A DNA stretch of 38,576 bases, from NCBI RefSeq assembly GCF_000263195.1, contig NC_018744.1, positions 1 to 38,576 on the forward strand. The letters run 5' to 3'. Positions 25,837 through 34,238 of the stretch are shown here, one piece after another. Origin of the DNA: Emticicia oligotrophica DSM 17448. Lineage in GTDB: Bacteria; Bacteroidota; Bacteroidia; Cytophagales; Spirosomataceae. How positions within the stretch are numbered: position 1 is the stretch's first letter; every line of letters starts with the position of its first letter. The position numbers were made by a program, and so were the translations under genes. The notes below the pieces were generated by a model. It was given only the letters and a program-made list of their open reading frames with translations. It had not been told where the DNA came from and did not search any database.

Positions 25837-26991
25837 TCAACTTCCAACTTCATGAGAACTTTTTAATTTTTTCATTAATTTACCAAGTAAAATACCCTGT
25901 TTTTCAACTAAATCTAAAGTTTCAACAATTGCCTTTTCTAATGTCATTGGCGACTTTAAAATTGAAGTTGCGTACATAACATTTGGCTGTTGGGCAATTT
26001 TTTCAACATCTTGTAGTGTTCCACAAATAGCGATTACAGGTACTTGATAGTTGGAGGCCAAGTTCAATAATCTCGAAATCAATTTGCCTTCCCAAGTCTG
26101 GCTATCTATTTTACCCTCCCCAGTTATCAAAATTTGACTTTCAGAAATATGTTTTTCTATATCATTGAGTTTTATTATCCAATCTGCTGCCGAAATAATT
26201 TTAGCTCCAAATAATGCAGCAACTCCTCCACCAATTCCACCGCCAGCACCACTTCCGGTAATATTTTGTGGGTTTATTTGGGTATGTTTTTCCAATACTG
26301 ATGCATAGTTTTTTAATCCACTATCTAAAAGCAAAACACTTTCTTCATCGGCTCCCTTTTGTCGGGAAAATACATGTGCAGCACCTTTCTGTCCATAAAA
26401 TGGATTTTCGACATCGGTTGCAATAATAAAAGACACTTTATTTCGATTGAAAACTAATTCACTATCGTCAATTTTGTGAATATACCTGAGGTTTTGACCA
26501 ATGGGTAATAAACTCTCGCCATCCTTATCAAAGTACCTAACACCTAATGCCGAAGCAATGCCAATAGCCGCATCATTAGTTGCAGTTCCACCTACGGTGA
26601 GCACAATTTCTGTAGCTCCTTTTTCGATTGCATCTCGAATTAATATGCCCGTTCCAATACTACTTGTGAGCATACAATTCCGATTTTCAGGTTTTATTAA
26701 TTCAATACCAGATGCCCTTGCTGTTTCAATTACAGCCATTTTTTTCTCTGGAAGCAAAAGATATTTTGCTTCTATTGGATTAAAAAAAGGATCCTGTGTT
26801 AAACAAGAAATCCATTGGGCATTAAGAGCCAAACTGATGCTTTCGAGTGTACCTTCTCCTCCATCTGCCAATGGTTTTAAGGTACAAACCGCTTCAGGAA
26901 AAGTTGATTTTATTCCTTTTTCCAAAGCAATACAGATATCTGCTGCGGTTGCGGCATCTTTAAATTTATCTGGAGAAATTAAGATTTTCAT
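25837..26991 (-). CDS. glxK: Glycerate 2-kinase
   Basis: This 384-residue kinase belongs to the GlxK/GarK glycerate kinase family, which phosphorylates D-glycerate (usually to 2-phosphoglycerate) for entry into lower glycolysis. Family signatures are the N-terminal MKILISPDKFKDAATA, PLADGGEGTLES, TVGGTATNDAAIGIASALG, GSGAGGGIGGGVAALFGA and LITGEGKIDSQTWEGK. Length is normal for the family. It is the last gene of a minus-strand operon, nine bases after a sodium:solute symporter and behind a GH63-type hydrolase. The glycerate is therefore probably released inside the cell from a glycerate glycoside. Confidence 0.95.
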   Translation of the reverse strand: MKILISPDKFKDAATAADICIALEKGIKSTFPEAVCTLKPLADGGEGTLESISLALNAQWISCLTQDPFFNPIEAKYLLLPEKKMAVIETARASGIELIKPENRNCMLTSSIGTGILIRDAIEKGATEIVLTVGGTATNDAAIGIASALGVRYFDKDGESLLPIGQNLRYIHKIDDSELVFNRNKVSFIIATDVENPFYGQKGAAHVFSRQKGADEESVLLLDSGLKNYASVLEKHTQINPQNITGSGAGGGIGGGVAALFGAKIISAADWIIKLNDIEKHISESQILITGEGKIDSQTWEGKLISRLLNLASNYQVPVIAICGTLQDVEKIAQQPNVMYATSILKSPMTLEKAIVETLDLVEKQGILLGKLMKKLKSSHEVGS

Positions 26992-27000
26992 CTAAAATTA

Positions 27001-28563
27001 TTATTGAAATAGATTACTGAGGTTTAAACAAAGAATTATTATAAAGATGAAAAATAAGAGTAAGATTAAAATATTCCTTTTGTCTATTTCTAATTTAACT
27101 TTAAAAATTTCACTTTTTTGGTCTGTTGAAACATAAACCATACTTGCTAAAAGTGCCACTATAATCGTAACAAAAGCCCCAACGATATTCCACCAAAACC
27201 AAAAAATTTGTGGGACAAAAATCCAAAGAAACATATTAACCAATACCCCAGCCAAGAGCCCAATATTCATGGCTTTACCATTAACTCTTGAAATTAGTAC
27301 TGCCACCAAAAATGTAGCCAGCATAGGGCCGTAAAATACAGAACCAATTTTATTAATGGCCTCGATGACAGTTTTAGCAATACTACCTACAAAAAAGCTG
27401 AATCCCAAAGTTGCAGCACCCCAAATAACTGTTGTCAATTTACTGTAAAAGACATATTTACTGTCATCAAAACCATTTCTTTTACTGATTATTTCTTCCA
27501 TTGAGACAGCACTGAGTGAATTAAGAATAGAACTATAGGCAGACATTGCCGCTGCGATGATGGCAACTACCAATACACCTATCACACCATTCGGCAAATA
27601 ATGCTCAATAAATATTGGAATCATCAAATCCGTTTTCCCTGCTGGAATTAAAGACATAAAATGTTGGTTTTGCAAGGCAAATGTTCCTAAAATTAAGCCT
27701 CCGATACAGTAACTAAGTGTAATTGGAAATCGAAGTAAACCATTGGCGAGTAAAATATTTTTAAGTGTAGGAACATCTTTTGCGGATATTATGCGTTGGG
27801 CTTGCATTTGGTCAGTGCCATAATAGGAAGTATAAAGAAAAATACCACCTAACAACATTGGGAAAAATCCGTATTCATCACCATTGATTCCAAAGTTGGA
27901 AAAGTCTATCACATGAAGTCGACTTTGGTCAACATGTTTTATAAGTTCTCCCCAACCTCCCATATTTTTTAACCCAAAATATACAATGATAAAAATACCA
28001 GTTACTTTAATTATCATTTGCACAACCTCGCTATAAACGATGGCTTTCATACCTCCCTCAAATGAATAAACGATAGTTGAAACCCCAACAATCAATAAGG
28101 TCATATTGAATGACAAATGTAAAAGCGATGCTAAAATTAGAGAAACAGCATACACAGTTACGGCTCCAGCAAACGACCTACTGAATAAAAAAACTGATGA
28201 AAGTATAAGCCTTGTGCTTGCACCAAATCTTTTTTCTAAAAAAGAATAAATACTCACAACTCCACTTCGGTAAAGAATTGGGCCAATAAAAGTCATAACC
28301 AATATCATAGCAATGGGGACACCCAGCTCGAAAGTGAGCCATTTCATTCCTCCACCTACACGTAAGCCAACAAAAGCAGGTGCCGAAACAAAGCTAATAA
28401 CTGATAACTGAGATGCCATTGCTGACATCGTCAGTGAAAACCAACCAAAATTCTTGCCCCCCAAAAAATAGTCTTTTGAATTTTCTTGTTTTTTAAGGTA
28501 ATAACCCAATACTAACATACCGATTATATAGGCGGCTATGATCGTGTAATCGAGGTAATTCAT
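27001..28563 (-). CDS. Sodium:solute symporter (SSS/SLC5 family)
   Basis: This 520-residue inner-membrane transporter has about 13-14 hydrophobic helices. Family features include YYLKKQENSKDYFLGGKNFGWFSLTMSAMASQLS (written here as its two halves QENSKDYFLGG and WFSLTMSAMASQLS in practice), the FEGGMKAIVYSE loop, YYGTDQMQAQR and AAAMSAYSSILNSLSAV. Members of this subfamily import sugars, sugar acids or related solutes with sodium. It lies 24 bases after the hydrolase and nine bases before glycerate kinase, so it is the likely inner-membrane uptake step for the glycerate glycoside. It could also import free glycerate. Confidence 0.93.
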   Translation of the reverse strand: MNYLDYTIIAAYIIGMLVLGYYLKKQENSKDYFLGGKNFGWFSLTMSAMASQLSVISFVSAPAFVGLRVGGGMKWLTFELGVPIAMILVMTFIGPILYRSGVVSIYSFLEKRFGASTRLILSSVFLFSRSFAGAVTVYAVSLILASLLHLSFNMTLLIVGVSTIVYSFEGGMKAIVYSEVVQMIIKVTGIFIIVYFGLKNMGGWGELIKHVDQSRLHVIDFSNFGINGDEYGFFPMLLGGIFLYTSYYGTDQMQAQRIISAKDVPTLKNILLANGLLRFPITLSYCIGGLILGTFALQNQHFMSLIPAGKTDLMIPIFIEHYLPNGVIGVLVVAIIAAAMSAYSSILNSLSAVSMEEIISKRNGFDDSKYVFYSKLTTVIWGAATLGFSFFVGSIAKTVIEAINKIGSVFYGPMLATFLVAVLISRVNGKAMNIGLLAGVLVNMFLWIFVPQIFWFWWNIVGAFVTIIVALLASMVYVSTDQKSEIFKVKLEIDKRNILILLLFFIFIIILCLNLSNLFQ

Positions 28564-28587
28564 ATATTAAATTGTTTTGGATGGATT

Positions 28588-29916
28588 CTATTCCATAATG
28601 AGTAATAATATGGCGGCAGTCCAAGAAAAGTCTTCGCCCCCATATCCTATTTTAAATTCTTCTGATTTAATTGGACTGAAATACTCATAAAACCCTTTTT
28701 TCACTGATAATTCAATGATATCGTTTCTGAGTTTTTCAGCAATTTCTAAAAATCCATACTGTTTAAAACCAATCGCTAAAAGCCAGTTTATATGCGGCCA
28801 AATGGGACCTCTCCAATAACGAACTGGGTCGAATGCGGAAGAAGAATATCCTAAACTTGGACAAAGGTATCCATCTAAATTTTCGCCTAAAAAGTGTTTG
28901 CTTAGAATTAATTCTGCCATTTTATTAGCTCTTTCTTCAGAAGCAATTCCAGCGAAAAGTGGAGCAAAACCCATAGCCGTTGGTTCTGAAATTTGAACAT
29001 TATTTTTTAAATCAAAATAGGTATATTGCCCTAAAACATCATCAAAAAGTTTTGTGTTGATGCCATGGGCCGTTTTAGCGTACCATTCATCAAACTGTAC
29101 AGATAATTCGGGTAAATCTAATGCATTTGATAATCTTGAAAGGCACTGATTTGATTTGGCTAAAATGCTATTGAAAAGTGGATCTTGAATCAAAAATGGC
29201 AAAATTTCGTACATTTTTTGTTCATCATAACCACAATTTCTCGACAACTCTATCAGATTCATGTAATAATTGTAATCTTTCTTAGTTGGCCTTTGCGATT
29301 GGTCAACATGCAAGGTATCCTTTCGGACAAAATCATACGTTGGTGCACTATACCTTGCCCAAACACTATCCCACACGGCACAATTATCAGTACCCGATTC
29401 CCAATTATGGCGAATATAAACCAGCCCTTCGTTTTTGGGATCTCTATTTTGATATAAATATTGATGAAAACGAAAAACTGATTTTACTGCTGAACGATAA
29501 AAATCAAGATATTTTTGTTTGTCAATTTCGTTTTCAAATAAGAATTCCAAGACAAATCCCAATACAGGGGGTTGTGTCATTCCTGTAGTTTTCACATGCT
29601 TTGGCGATAAATCACTGGCCTCTGAGCCATGAAATTTAGCATCGGGGAAATATTGTTTTTCTGGCGAGTCATTATGAAAAATAATATGTGGAATCATACC
29701 ATTTTCCCACTGAGCACCAAATAATGTTTCGAGTTCAAGTCGTGCTTTATATTTGTCAATCAAAGACCAACCCATTGACACAAAACCTGAGTCCCAAAGC
29801 CATTGGAAAGGATATAAATTAGCAGATGGTACAGTAAAACCTTCTCTCCAATTCTTTTTTAAGGTCACTATACTTCTTTCTCTTAAAGATTCAATTGCTG
29901 AATGATTGAAATTCAT
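28588..29916 (-). CDS. GH63-type glycoside hydrolase, mannosylglycerate/glucosylglycerate hydrolase-like
   Basis: This 442-residue protein has the (alpha/alpha)6-barrel layout of the small bacterial GH63 enzymes. Matching segments are YPFQWLWDSGFVSMGWSL, LFGAQWENGMIPHIIFH and the catalytic loop HNWESGTDNCAVWD (general acid region, D177). The C-terminal part has YWRGPIWPHINWLLAIGF and GGEDFSWTAAILLL. There is no signal peptide, so it acts in the cytoplasm. Size and motifs match mannosylglycerate and glucosylglycerate hydrolases, which split the glycoside into hexose and glycerate. The symporter and glycerate kinase directly downstream support this substrate class strongly. Trehalase or another small alpha-glucoside activity is the alternative. 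Confidence 0.85.
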   Translation of the reverse strand: MNFNHSAIESLRERSIVTLKKNWREGFTVPSANLYPFQWLWDSGFVSMGWSLIDKYKARLELETLFGAQWENGMIPHIIFHNDSPEKQYFPDAKFHGSEASDLSPKHVKTTGMTQPPVLGFVLEFLFENEIDKQKYLDFYRSAVKSVFRFHQYLYQNRDPKNEGLVYIRHNWESGTDNCAVWDSVWARYSAPTYDFVRKDTLHVDQSQRPTKKDYNYYMNLIELSRNCGYDEQKMYEILPFLIQDPLFNSILAKSNQCLSRLSNALDLPELSVQFDEWYAKTAHGINTKLFDDVLGQYTYFDLKNNVQISEPTAMGFAPLFAGIASEERANKMAELILSKHFLGENLDGYLCPSLGYSSSAFDPVRYWRGPIWPHINWLLAIGFKQYGFLEIAEKLRNDIIELSVKKGFYEYFSPIKSEEFKIGYGGEDFSWTAAILLLIME

Positions 29917-29977
29917 ATTATTATATTATTGTAAATTGATAAAATTGAAGGACAATTTACATTTTTTACCAAAGTAT

Positions 29978-30022
29978 TTCCCCTTCCAAATGCCAATTCT
30001 ACCTTATAGTTTGGAAGGGGAA
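29978..30022. promoter_or_regulatory. 13-bp-stem hairpin between the TonB receptor and hydrolase genes
   Basis: TTCCCCTTCCAAA (29978-29990) pairs perfectly with TTTGGAAGGGGAA (30010-30022) across a 19-base loop. On the operon's strand it follows the receptor stop codon by 12 bases. No U-tract follows, so a role in mRNA stabilisation or partial termination fits better than complete termination. Confidence 0.55.
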
Positions 30023-30034
30023 TATATTTATTTA

Positions 30035-32758
30035 CTAAAATTTAAACAGAATATAGGTTGTCAATCTTCTTGGAAGAATGGGTCTTGCATTATAGAATGG
30101 GTCGTTTGTAATGACAGATGTATCAGCTACACGAGGGTCGCCTTCTGTAAGTCCACGATTGTTCAGTGCATTATAAACATTTAATCCTACTTTGATTGAT
30201 TCTTTAGCTCCAACTTTAAATGATTTACCCGCTCTAAGATTAAGTATCGCATAAGCTGGTAAAACCACATTATTTTGGTCATCGGCATATCTTTTACCTT
30301 CTTGATTAACCAAAAATCCTAAATCCCAACCTTTTTTATCATAGCTCAATCCAATATTGAATATAGTTTTAGGTTGACGCAAAACCCAGTTCCCTTTATA
30401 ATCTGTAATCACATCATCATCTGTACCGAGTTTACCGTCAGCACCAGAAGTGGTTCTTTTAAAATCAACGTATTCATGATCTTGTAATGTGGCATTCACA
30501 TCAGCAATCAAACCATCTACTAATTTTACTGCAGCCGTTATTTCCACACCTTTGGTAGTAGTTAAACCAACTGGACGAGTTATTTCGCGTAATACACCAT
30601 CAGCACCAGCGATGATTTCGTTCTGCAATCTATTTTTGATATTATTGTAATATAAAGCCATAGTACCAGAGATACGTGGAGAACTATATTTTGCACCAAT
30701 CTCATATTGATAAACGGCTTCGTTTTTCTCGGGAACTACCTGAATAAATTCACCCTTTCCATCTCTATTCACATTTGAAAATGTACGTAGTTCAGGGAAG
30801 TAGTAACCTTTAGATAATGAACCATAAAGGTTAAGGGAATTATTAACACTATAGTTTGCACCTAAAACATAACCAAAATCATCTACTGTAAATTTCCTTG
30901 TAAATACTTTACCTGTTTGCCAACGATAAGAGGCATCCGCAGTATTGGTAGCCGCTGGGTTGGTATATGCTGCCGTTTCTCCAACGGTTACAATGCCCTT
31001 TTGTACTTCATATCTAAGCCCAGCATCAATTCTTAATTTACCAAAAACCATTTCATCACCCGCATAAAATGCCATTCTATTTGCCTCGAAAGTATTGTTA
31101 GTACGTCCTGCAACGTTTTGACGAAAACCTCCCTTGGTGTAGCGTGTGGTAACATTATTAGCATCTATGATTGATAAATCTACCAGACGTGGCATATTTT
31201 TCATTTCTAATAGAACACCAGTTCCAACCTCATCTTGAAGTTGTGAAGTGCTTGATCCGTAAGTACCAAAAGTTAAGTTATGTTCAGAATTGTTTGATTT
31301 AATTTGCTTTGTAATTCGTAAATCTGTTGATAAATCTTTCATAGGGCGATTTCTTAGCGTAATACTTGCTTCAGAAACGTATGTCTTACCGTTATTTGCT
31401 CCGTTTGAGAGTGCCATTGGTAATCCATTATCGGCATAGTTGAAAGTATAAGACTTTAAGTTTGCATTTCTTGCTTTTGCGTAGGTTTCAATCTCGAAAG
31501 TTCTACCCGGTGACCAAAAATCAAAAGTATGGTTGAAACTTGACAATCGAGTTTTGGATTTCACATCCCAACCTCCAAATTGTTTAGCAAATTCAAGCAT
31601 GGTTGAAACACCTTTTGCCGTCACCCCATTGCCCAAGTTACCTTGTATTGTACCGAGTGGATTAACCAATGAAAAAACACCCATTTGCGGGGAATATAAA
31701 GACTGTACGACTTGACCATCATTTCCAGTTGCCGCTTGAACTGTATTTTCGTTAGCTTTTTCTTGTTTTACATGTGGAACTGGCAAATAGAATTGTGCCC
31801 CATCGTCTAAACTACGTACGTACAGACGAACATACCCATTGTCTAACTGTCGTGTGATATTGGCTCTTATTTGGTACCCCTTTGAATTAGCTCCTGTCAG
31901 TAAAGGGCCTTCATCATAACGTGCAAAACCACTTATGTTGTATTGCCATTTGTCGCCTGCAGAACCACCTGTATTAAAGTCAACACGGTAAAGGCTGAAC
32001 TGACCAGTACTTAATTTTACGATTGATTCGCCTTCGCCACCACCTTTTTTAGAAATATAATTGAAAACACCAACTGGCGAGCCATTACCAAATAAAGTTG
32101 ATGAACCTCCTCGTGCAAATTCAAAATTTCCTACTCCTAAATCTGGGCGAAAGAATACATCCTGTGCCGATGAAGTCAGATAGCCTGTTGCTTGTACGGG
32201 CATACCGTCTTCTTCAATGGGTGTATATTTGTATTGACCGCCAGATGGTAAGCCTCTCACCATGATATTTGAAGCTACTTCTCCTCCGCCACCTTCTGCA
32301 TGAACACCTGGAATTACTCTAATAATATCCGCCATTGAATTGGCATTAATTGCTTGGATTTGTTTGGAATTTAGTTGCGAAAGAGAGGCTGTCATTTCTT
32401 TTTGGGTACGGGTAGTATTTGTACCTGTTACTACAACTTGATCAAGGTTGAAAGCATCTTCCTCAAGAACATAATTCTTCTCAATCGTAGCATTGTTAAG
32501 CTCTATTGTTTCCGTTTTAGTTTTATACCCGATGTAGCTGATCAAAATTGTGGTTTTACCTGTGCCTTCAATTTTAAGTTTATAGTTTCCTTCCATATCA
32601 GTTAATGCTCCAATTTTTGAGCCTTTCAGAGCCACAGTAACTCCAACGAGTGCCTCGCCAGATTTGTCTTTGATGGCCCCATAAAGTAGTGTCTGTGCCA
32701 TTACATTCTGTCCTATTAGAAAGGAAAGTAAAATGGTCGAAAATAGTTTTAATTTCAT
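30035..32758 (-). CDS. TonB-dependent receptor with carboxypeptidase-like N-terminal domain
   Basis: This is a 907-residue outer-membrane receptor. A signal peptide (MKLKLFSTILLSFLIGQNVMAQ) is followed by a CarboxypepD_reg-like domain (about residues 24-105, GAIKDKSGEALVGVTVALKGS). A plug follows, with LDQVVVTGTNTTRTQKE, IPGVHAEGGGGEVASNIMVRG and FARGGSSTLFGNGSPVGVFNYI. The barrel ends in TTYILFKF. It is shorter than SusC proteins and has no SusD partner, so a small substrate is more likely than a polysaccharide. It is the first gene of the operon containing the GH63-type hydrolase, symporter and glycerate kinase, with a divergent LacI regulator upstream. It is therefore the probable outer-membrane entry route. 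Confidence 0.92.
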   Translation of the reverse strand: MKLKLFSTILLSFLIGQNVMAQTLLYGAIKDKSGEALVGVTVALKGSKIGALTDMEGNYKLKIEGTGKTTILISYIGYKTKTETIELNNATIEKNYVLEEDAFNLDQVVVTGTNTTRTQKEMTASLSQLNSKQIQAINANSMADIIRVIPGVHAEGGGGEVASNIMVRGLPSGGQYKYTPIEEDGMPVQATGYLTSSAQDVFFRPDLGVGNFEFARGGSSTLFGNGSPVGVFNYISKKGGGEGESIVKLSTGQFSLYRVDFNTGGSAGDKWQYNISGFARYDEGPLLTGANSKGYQIRANITRQLDNGYVRLYVRSLDDGAQFYLPVPHVKQEKANENTVQAATGNDGQVVQSLYSPQMGVFSLVNPLGTIQGNLGNGVTAKGVSTMLEFAKQFGGWDVKSKTRLSSFNHTFDFWSPGRTFEIETYAKARNANLKSYTFNYADNGLPMALSNGANNGKTYVSEASITLRNRPMKDLSTDLRITKQIKSNNSEHNLTFGTYGSSTSQLQDEVGTGVLLEMKNMPRLVDLSIIDANNVTTRYTKGGFRQNVAGRTNNTFEANRMAFYAGDEMVFGKLRIDAGLRYEVQKGIVTVGETAAYTNPAATNTADASYRWQTGKVFTRKFTVDDFGYVLGANYSVNNSLNLYGSLSKGYYFPELRTFSNVNRDGKGEFIQVVPEKNEAVYQYEIGAKYSSPRISGTMALYYNNIKNRLQNEIIAGADGVLREITRPVGLTTTKGVEITAAVKLVDGLIADVNATLQDHEYVDFKRTTSGADGKLGTDDDVITDYKGNWVLRQPKTIFNIGLSYDKKGWDLGFLVNQEGKRYADDQNNVVLPAYAILNLRAGKSFKVGAKESIKVGLNVYNALNNRGLTEGDPRVADTSVITNDPFYNARPILPRRLTTYILFKF

Positions 32759-32812
32759 AAGACTTTAATTAGATTAGTATAATTATAATTTGAAATAATT
32801 GTATTATTGCTA

Positions 32813-32820
32813 CAAAATTA
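32813..32820 (-). promoter_or_regulatory. -7 element of the TonB receptor operon
   Basis: On the minus strand this reads TAATTTTG, a full match to TAnnTTTG, about 55 bases upstream of the receptor ATG. The -33 region is not obvious. Confidence 0.4.
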
Positions 32821-32892
32821 TTTTATACATTTACAGAAAAAAAGTATTTTAAAATATTTAAAATGTTGATAATCAATTATTTACAATGCAAC

Positions 32893-32911
32893 CGTTTACG
32901 TAAACGTTTAC
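32893..32911. promoter_or_regulatory. LacI-family operator: two overlapping palindromes
   Basis: CGTTTACGTAAACG (32893-32906) and GTAAACGTTTAC (32900-32911) are both perfect palindromes and share seven bases. The second has the central CG step and TAAACGTTTA core typical of LacI-family operators. It ends 16 bases before the lacI-type ATG. The overlap may let two dimers compete or bind opposite faces. Confidence 0.75.
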
Positions 32912-32927
32912 ATAAAAAAGAATTTTC

Positions 32928-33974
32928 ATGAAAAAAGGAAGAGTAAAACTTAAAGACATTGCCGAGAAACTAAATATTTCTACTGCTACTGTTTCAAGAG
33001 CCTTAAGAAATAGGATAGAAATTGGAGCAGAAATGCGTGAAAAAGTGAAGGCTGTGGCAAAAGAAATGCATTATCAACCTAACTTTATGGCTTCTCATTT
33101 GCGTTCACAAAGAAATTTTGCTATTGGTGTAGTTATACCCAAAGTTAATCATCAATATATGGCATCAATGATTAATGGAATTTTGGAGGAAGCAACGGAC
33201 AATAATTTCCAAGTTATTATCAATGTAACTGAGCACTCTTACGAAAAGGAAGTAAAAGCTATAGAAATGTTTTCAAGTGGGATAGTAGATGGGCTTTTGA
33301 TTTGTGTGAGTAATCAAACCAAGTATATTTCACATATTGAGCAACTTCAACAAAACAATATTCCTTTCGTTTTTTTTGATAAAGATATACCTAAGATTGA
33401 TGCCCCGAAAGTAGTCGTAGATGATTTTACAGGGGCTTTTGTGGCTGTTGAGCATTTAATTCAACAAGGGTTTAGAAATATTGCTCATTTACAAGACAAT
33501 TTAGTAAATCATGGCTCTCAAAAGCGATTAAAAGGGTATTATTCAGCTTTGAAGAAATACGGAATAGTGAAAAATGAGAATTTCGTTATGCAAATACCCA
33601 ATATTTCAATTGGAGAGGGTCGAATTGCCACTGAAAACTTACTACGGACATATCCAAATATTGATGCTATTTTTGGAATTACAGATGAACTTGCAGTTGG
33701 AGCAATTCAGGCAGCTAAAAATTTAGGAAGGAAAATCCCAGAGGATTTTGGGGTAGTTGGATTTAGTAATTGGCAAATTTCTTCAGTAGTGAACCCAACA
33801 CTGAGTACTGTTTCTCAACCAGGTAATGAAATGGGCAAGATTGCCACTAAATTATTAATTCAAAGAATAGAAGACCCTGAAAAATACTATGAAAAAAAAC
33901 CAATAAAAATTTTAAAAACACAATTATTGGTAAGAGAATCTTCTTCAAGACTTAAAAACTGCCTAAATTATTAA
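32928..33974 (+). CDS. LacI-family transcriptional regulator
   Basis: This is a 348-residue regulator. The N-terminal headpiece is KLKDIAEKLNISTATVSRALRN with the hinge helix YQPNFMASHLRSQ (residues 8-60). A periplasmic-binding-like effector domain follows (AIGVVIPKVNHQYMASMINGILEEA, VVVDDFTGAFVAVEHLIQQGFRNIAHL, FGITDELAVGAIQAAKNLG). It is divergent from the TonB receptor operon, with a LacI-type palindrome immediately upstream of its own start. It probably controls both units, with the glycoside or a product as inducer. Confidence 0.95.
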   Translation: MKKGRVKLKDIAEKLNISTATVSRALRNRIEIGAEMREKVKAVAKEMHYQPNFMASHLRSQRNFAIGVVIPKVNHQYMASMINGILEEATDNNFQVIINVTEHSYEKEVKAIEMFSSGIVDGLLICVSNQTKYISHIEQLQQNNIPFVFFDKDIPKIDAPKVVVDDFTGAFVAVEHLIQQGFRNIAHLQDNLVNHGSQKRLKGYYSALKKYGIVKNENFVMQIPNISIGEGRIATENLLRTYPNIDAIFGITDELAVGAIQAAKNLGRKIPEDFGVVGFSNWQISSVVNPTLSTVSQPGNEMGKIATKLLIQRIEDPEKYYEKKPIKILKTQLLVRESSSRLKNCLNY

Positions 33975-34238
33975 TTTTATTGCCTATACCAAAAAGTTTA
34001 ATTTTAAATAATTCAACTAAATTAAGTAGTATTTTAGACTTTCAGCATTTAATATAAAAAGTTTATAGTCTACTCTATATTGAATTAATTGAACTTTTTG
34101 CGATGACTTCCACTGCTTAAAATAATAACTAAAACAAGAGTAATTGACACAAAATTATTTTTGGAAGCTAAACAGTATTAAACCATTTTCTAACATTATT
34201 AGAAAACTCATAGTGATTCGAAATATGCTACAATTGAG

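Noticed and set aside
30035-32758. SusC-type glycan channel
   Set aside because: It has the carboxypeptidase-like domain, but it is shorter than SusC, lacks SusC-specific motifs and has no adjacent SusD.
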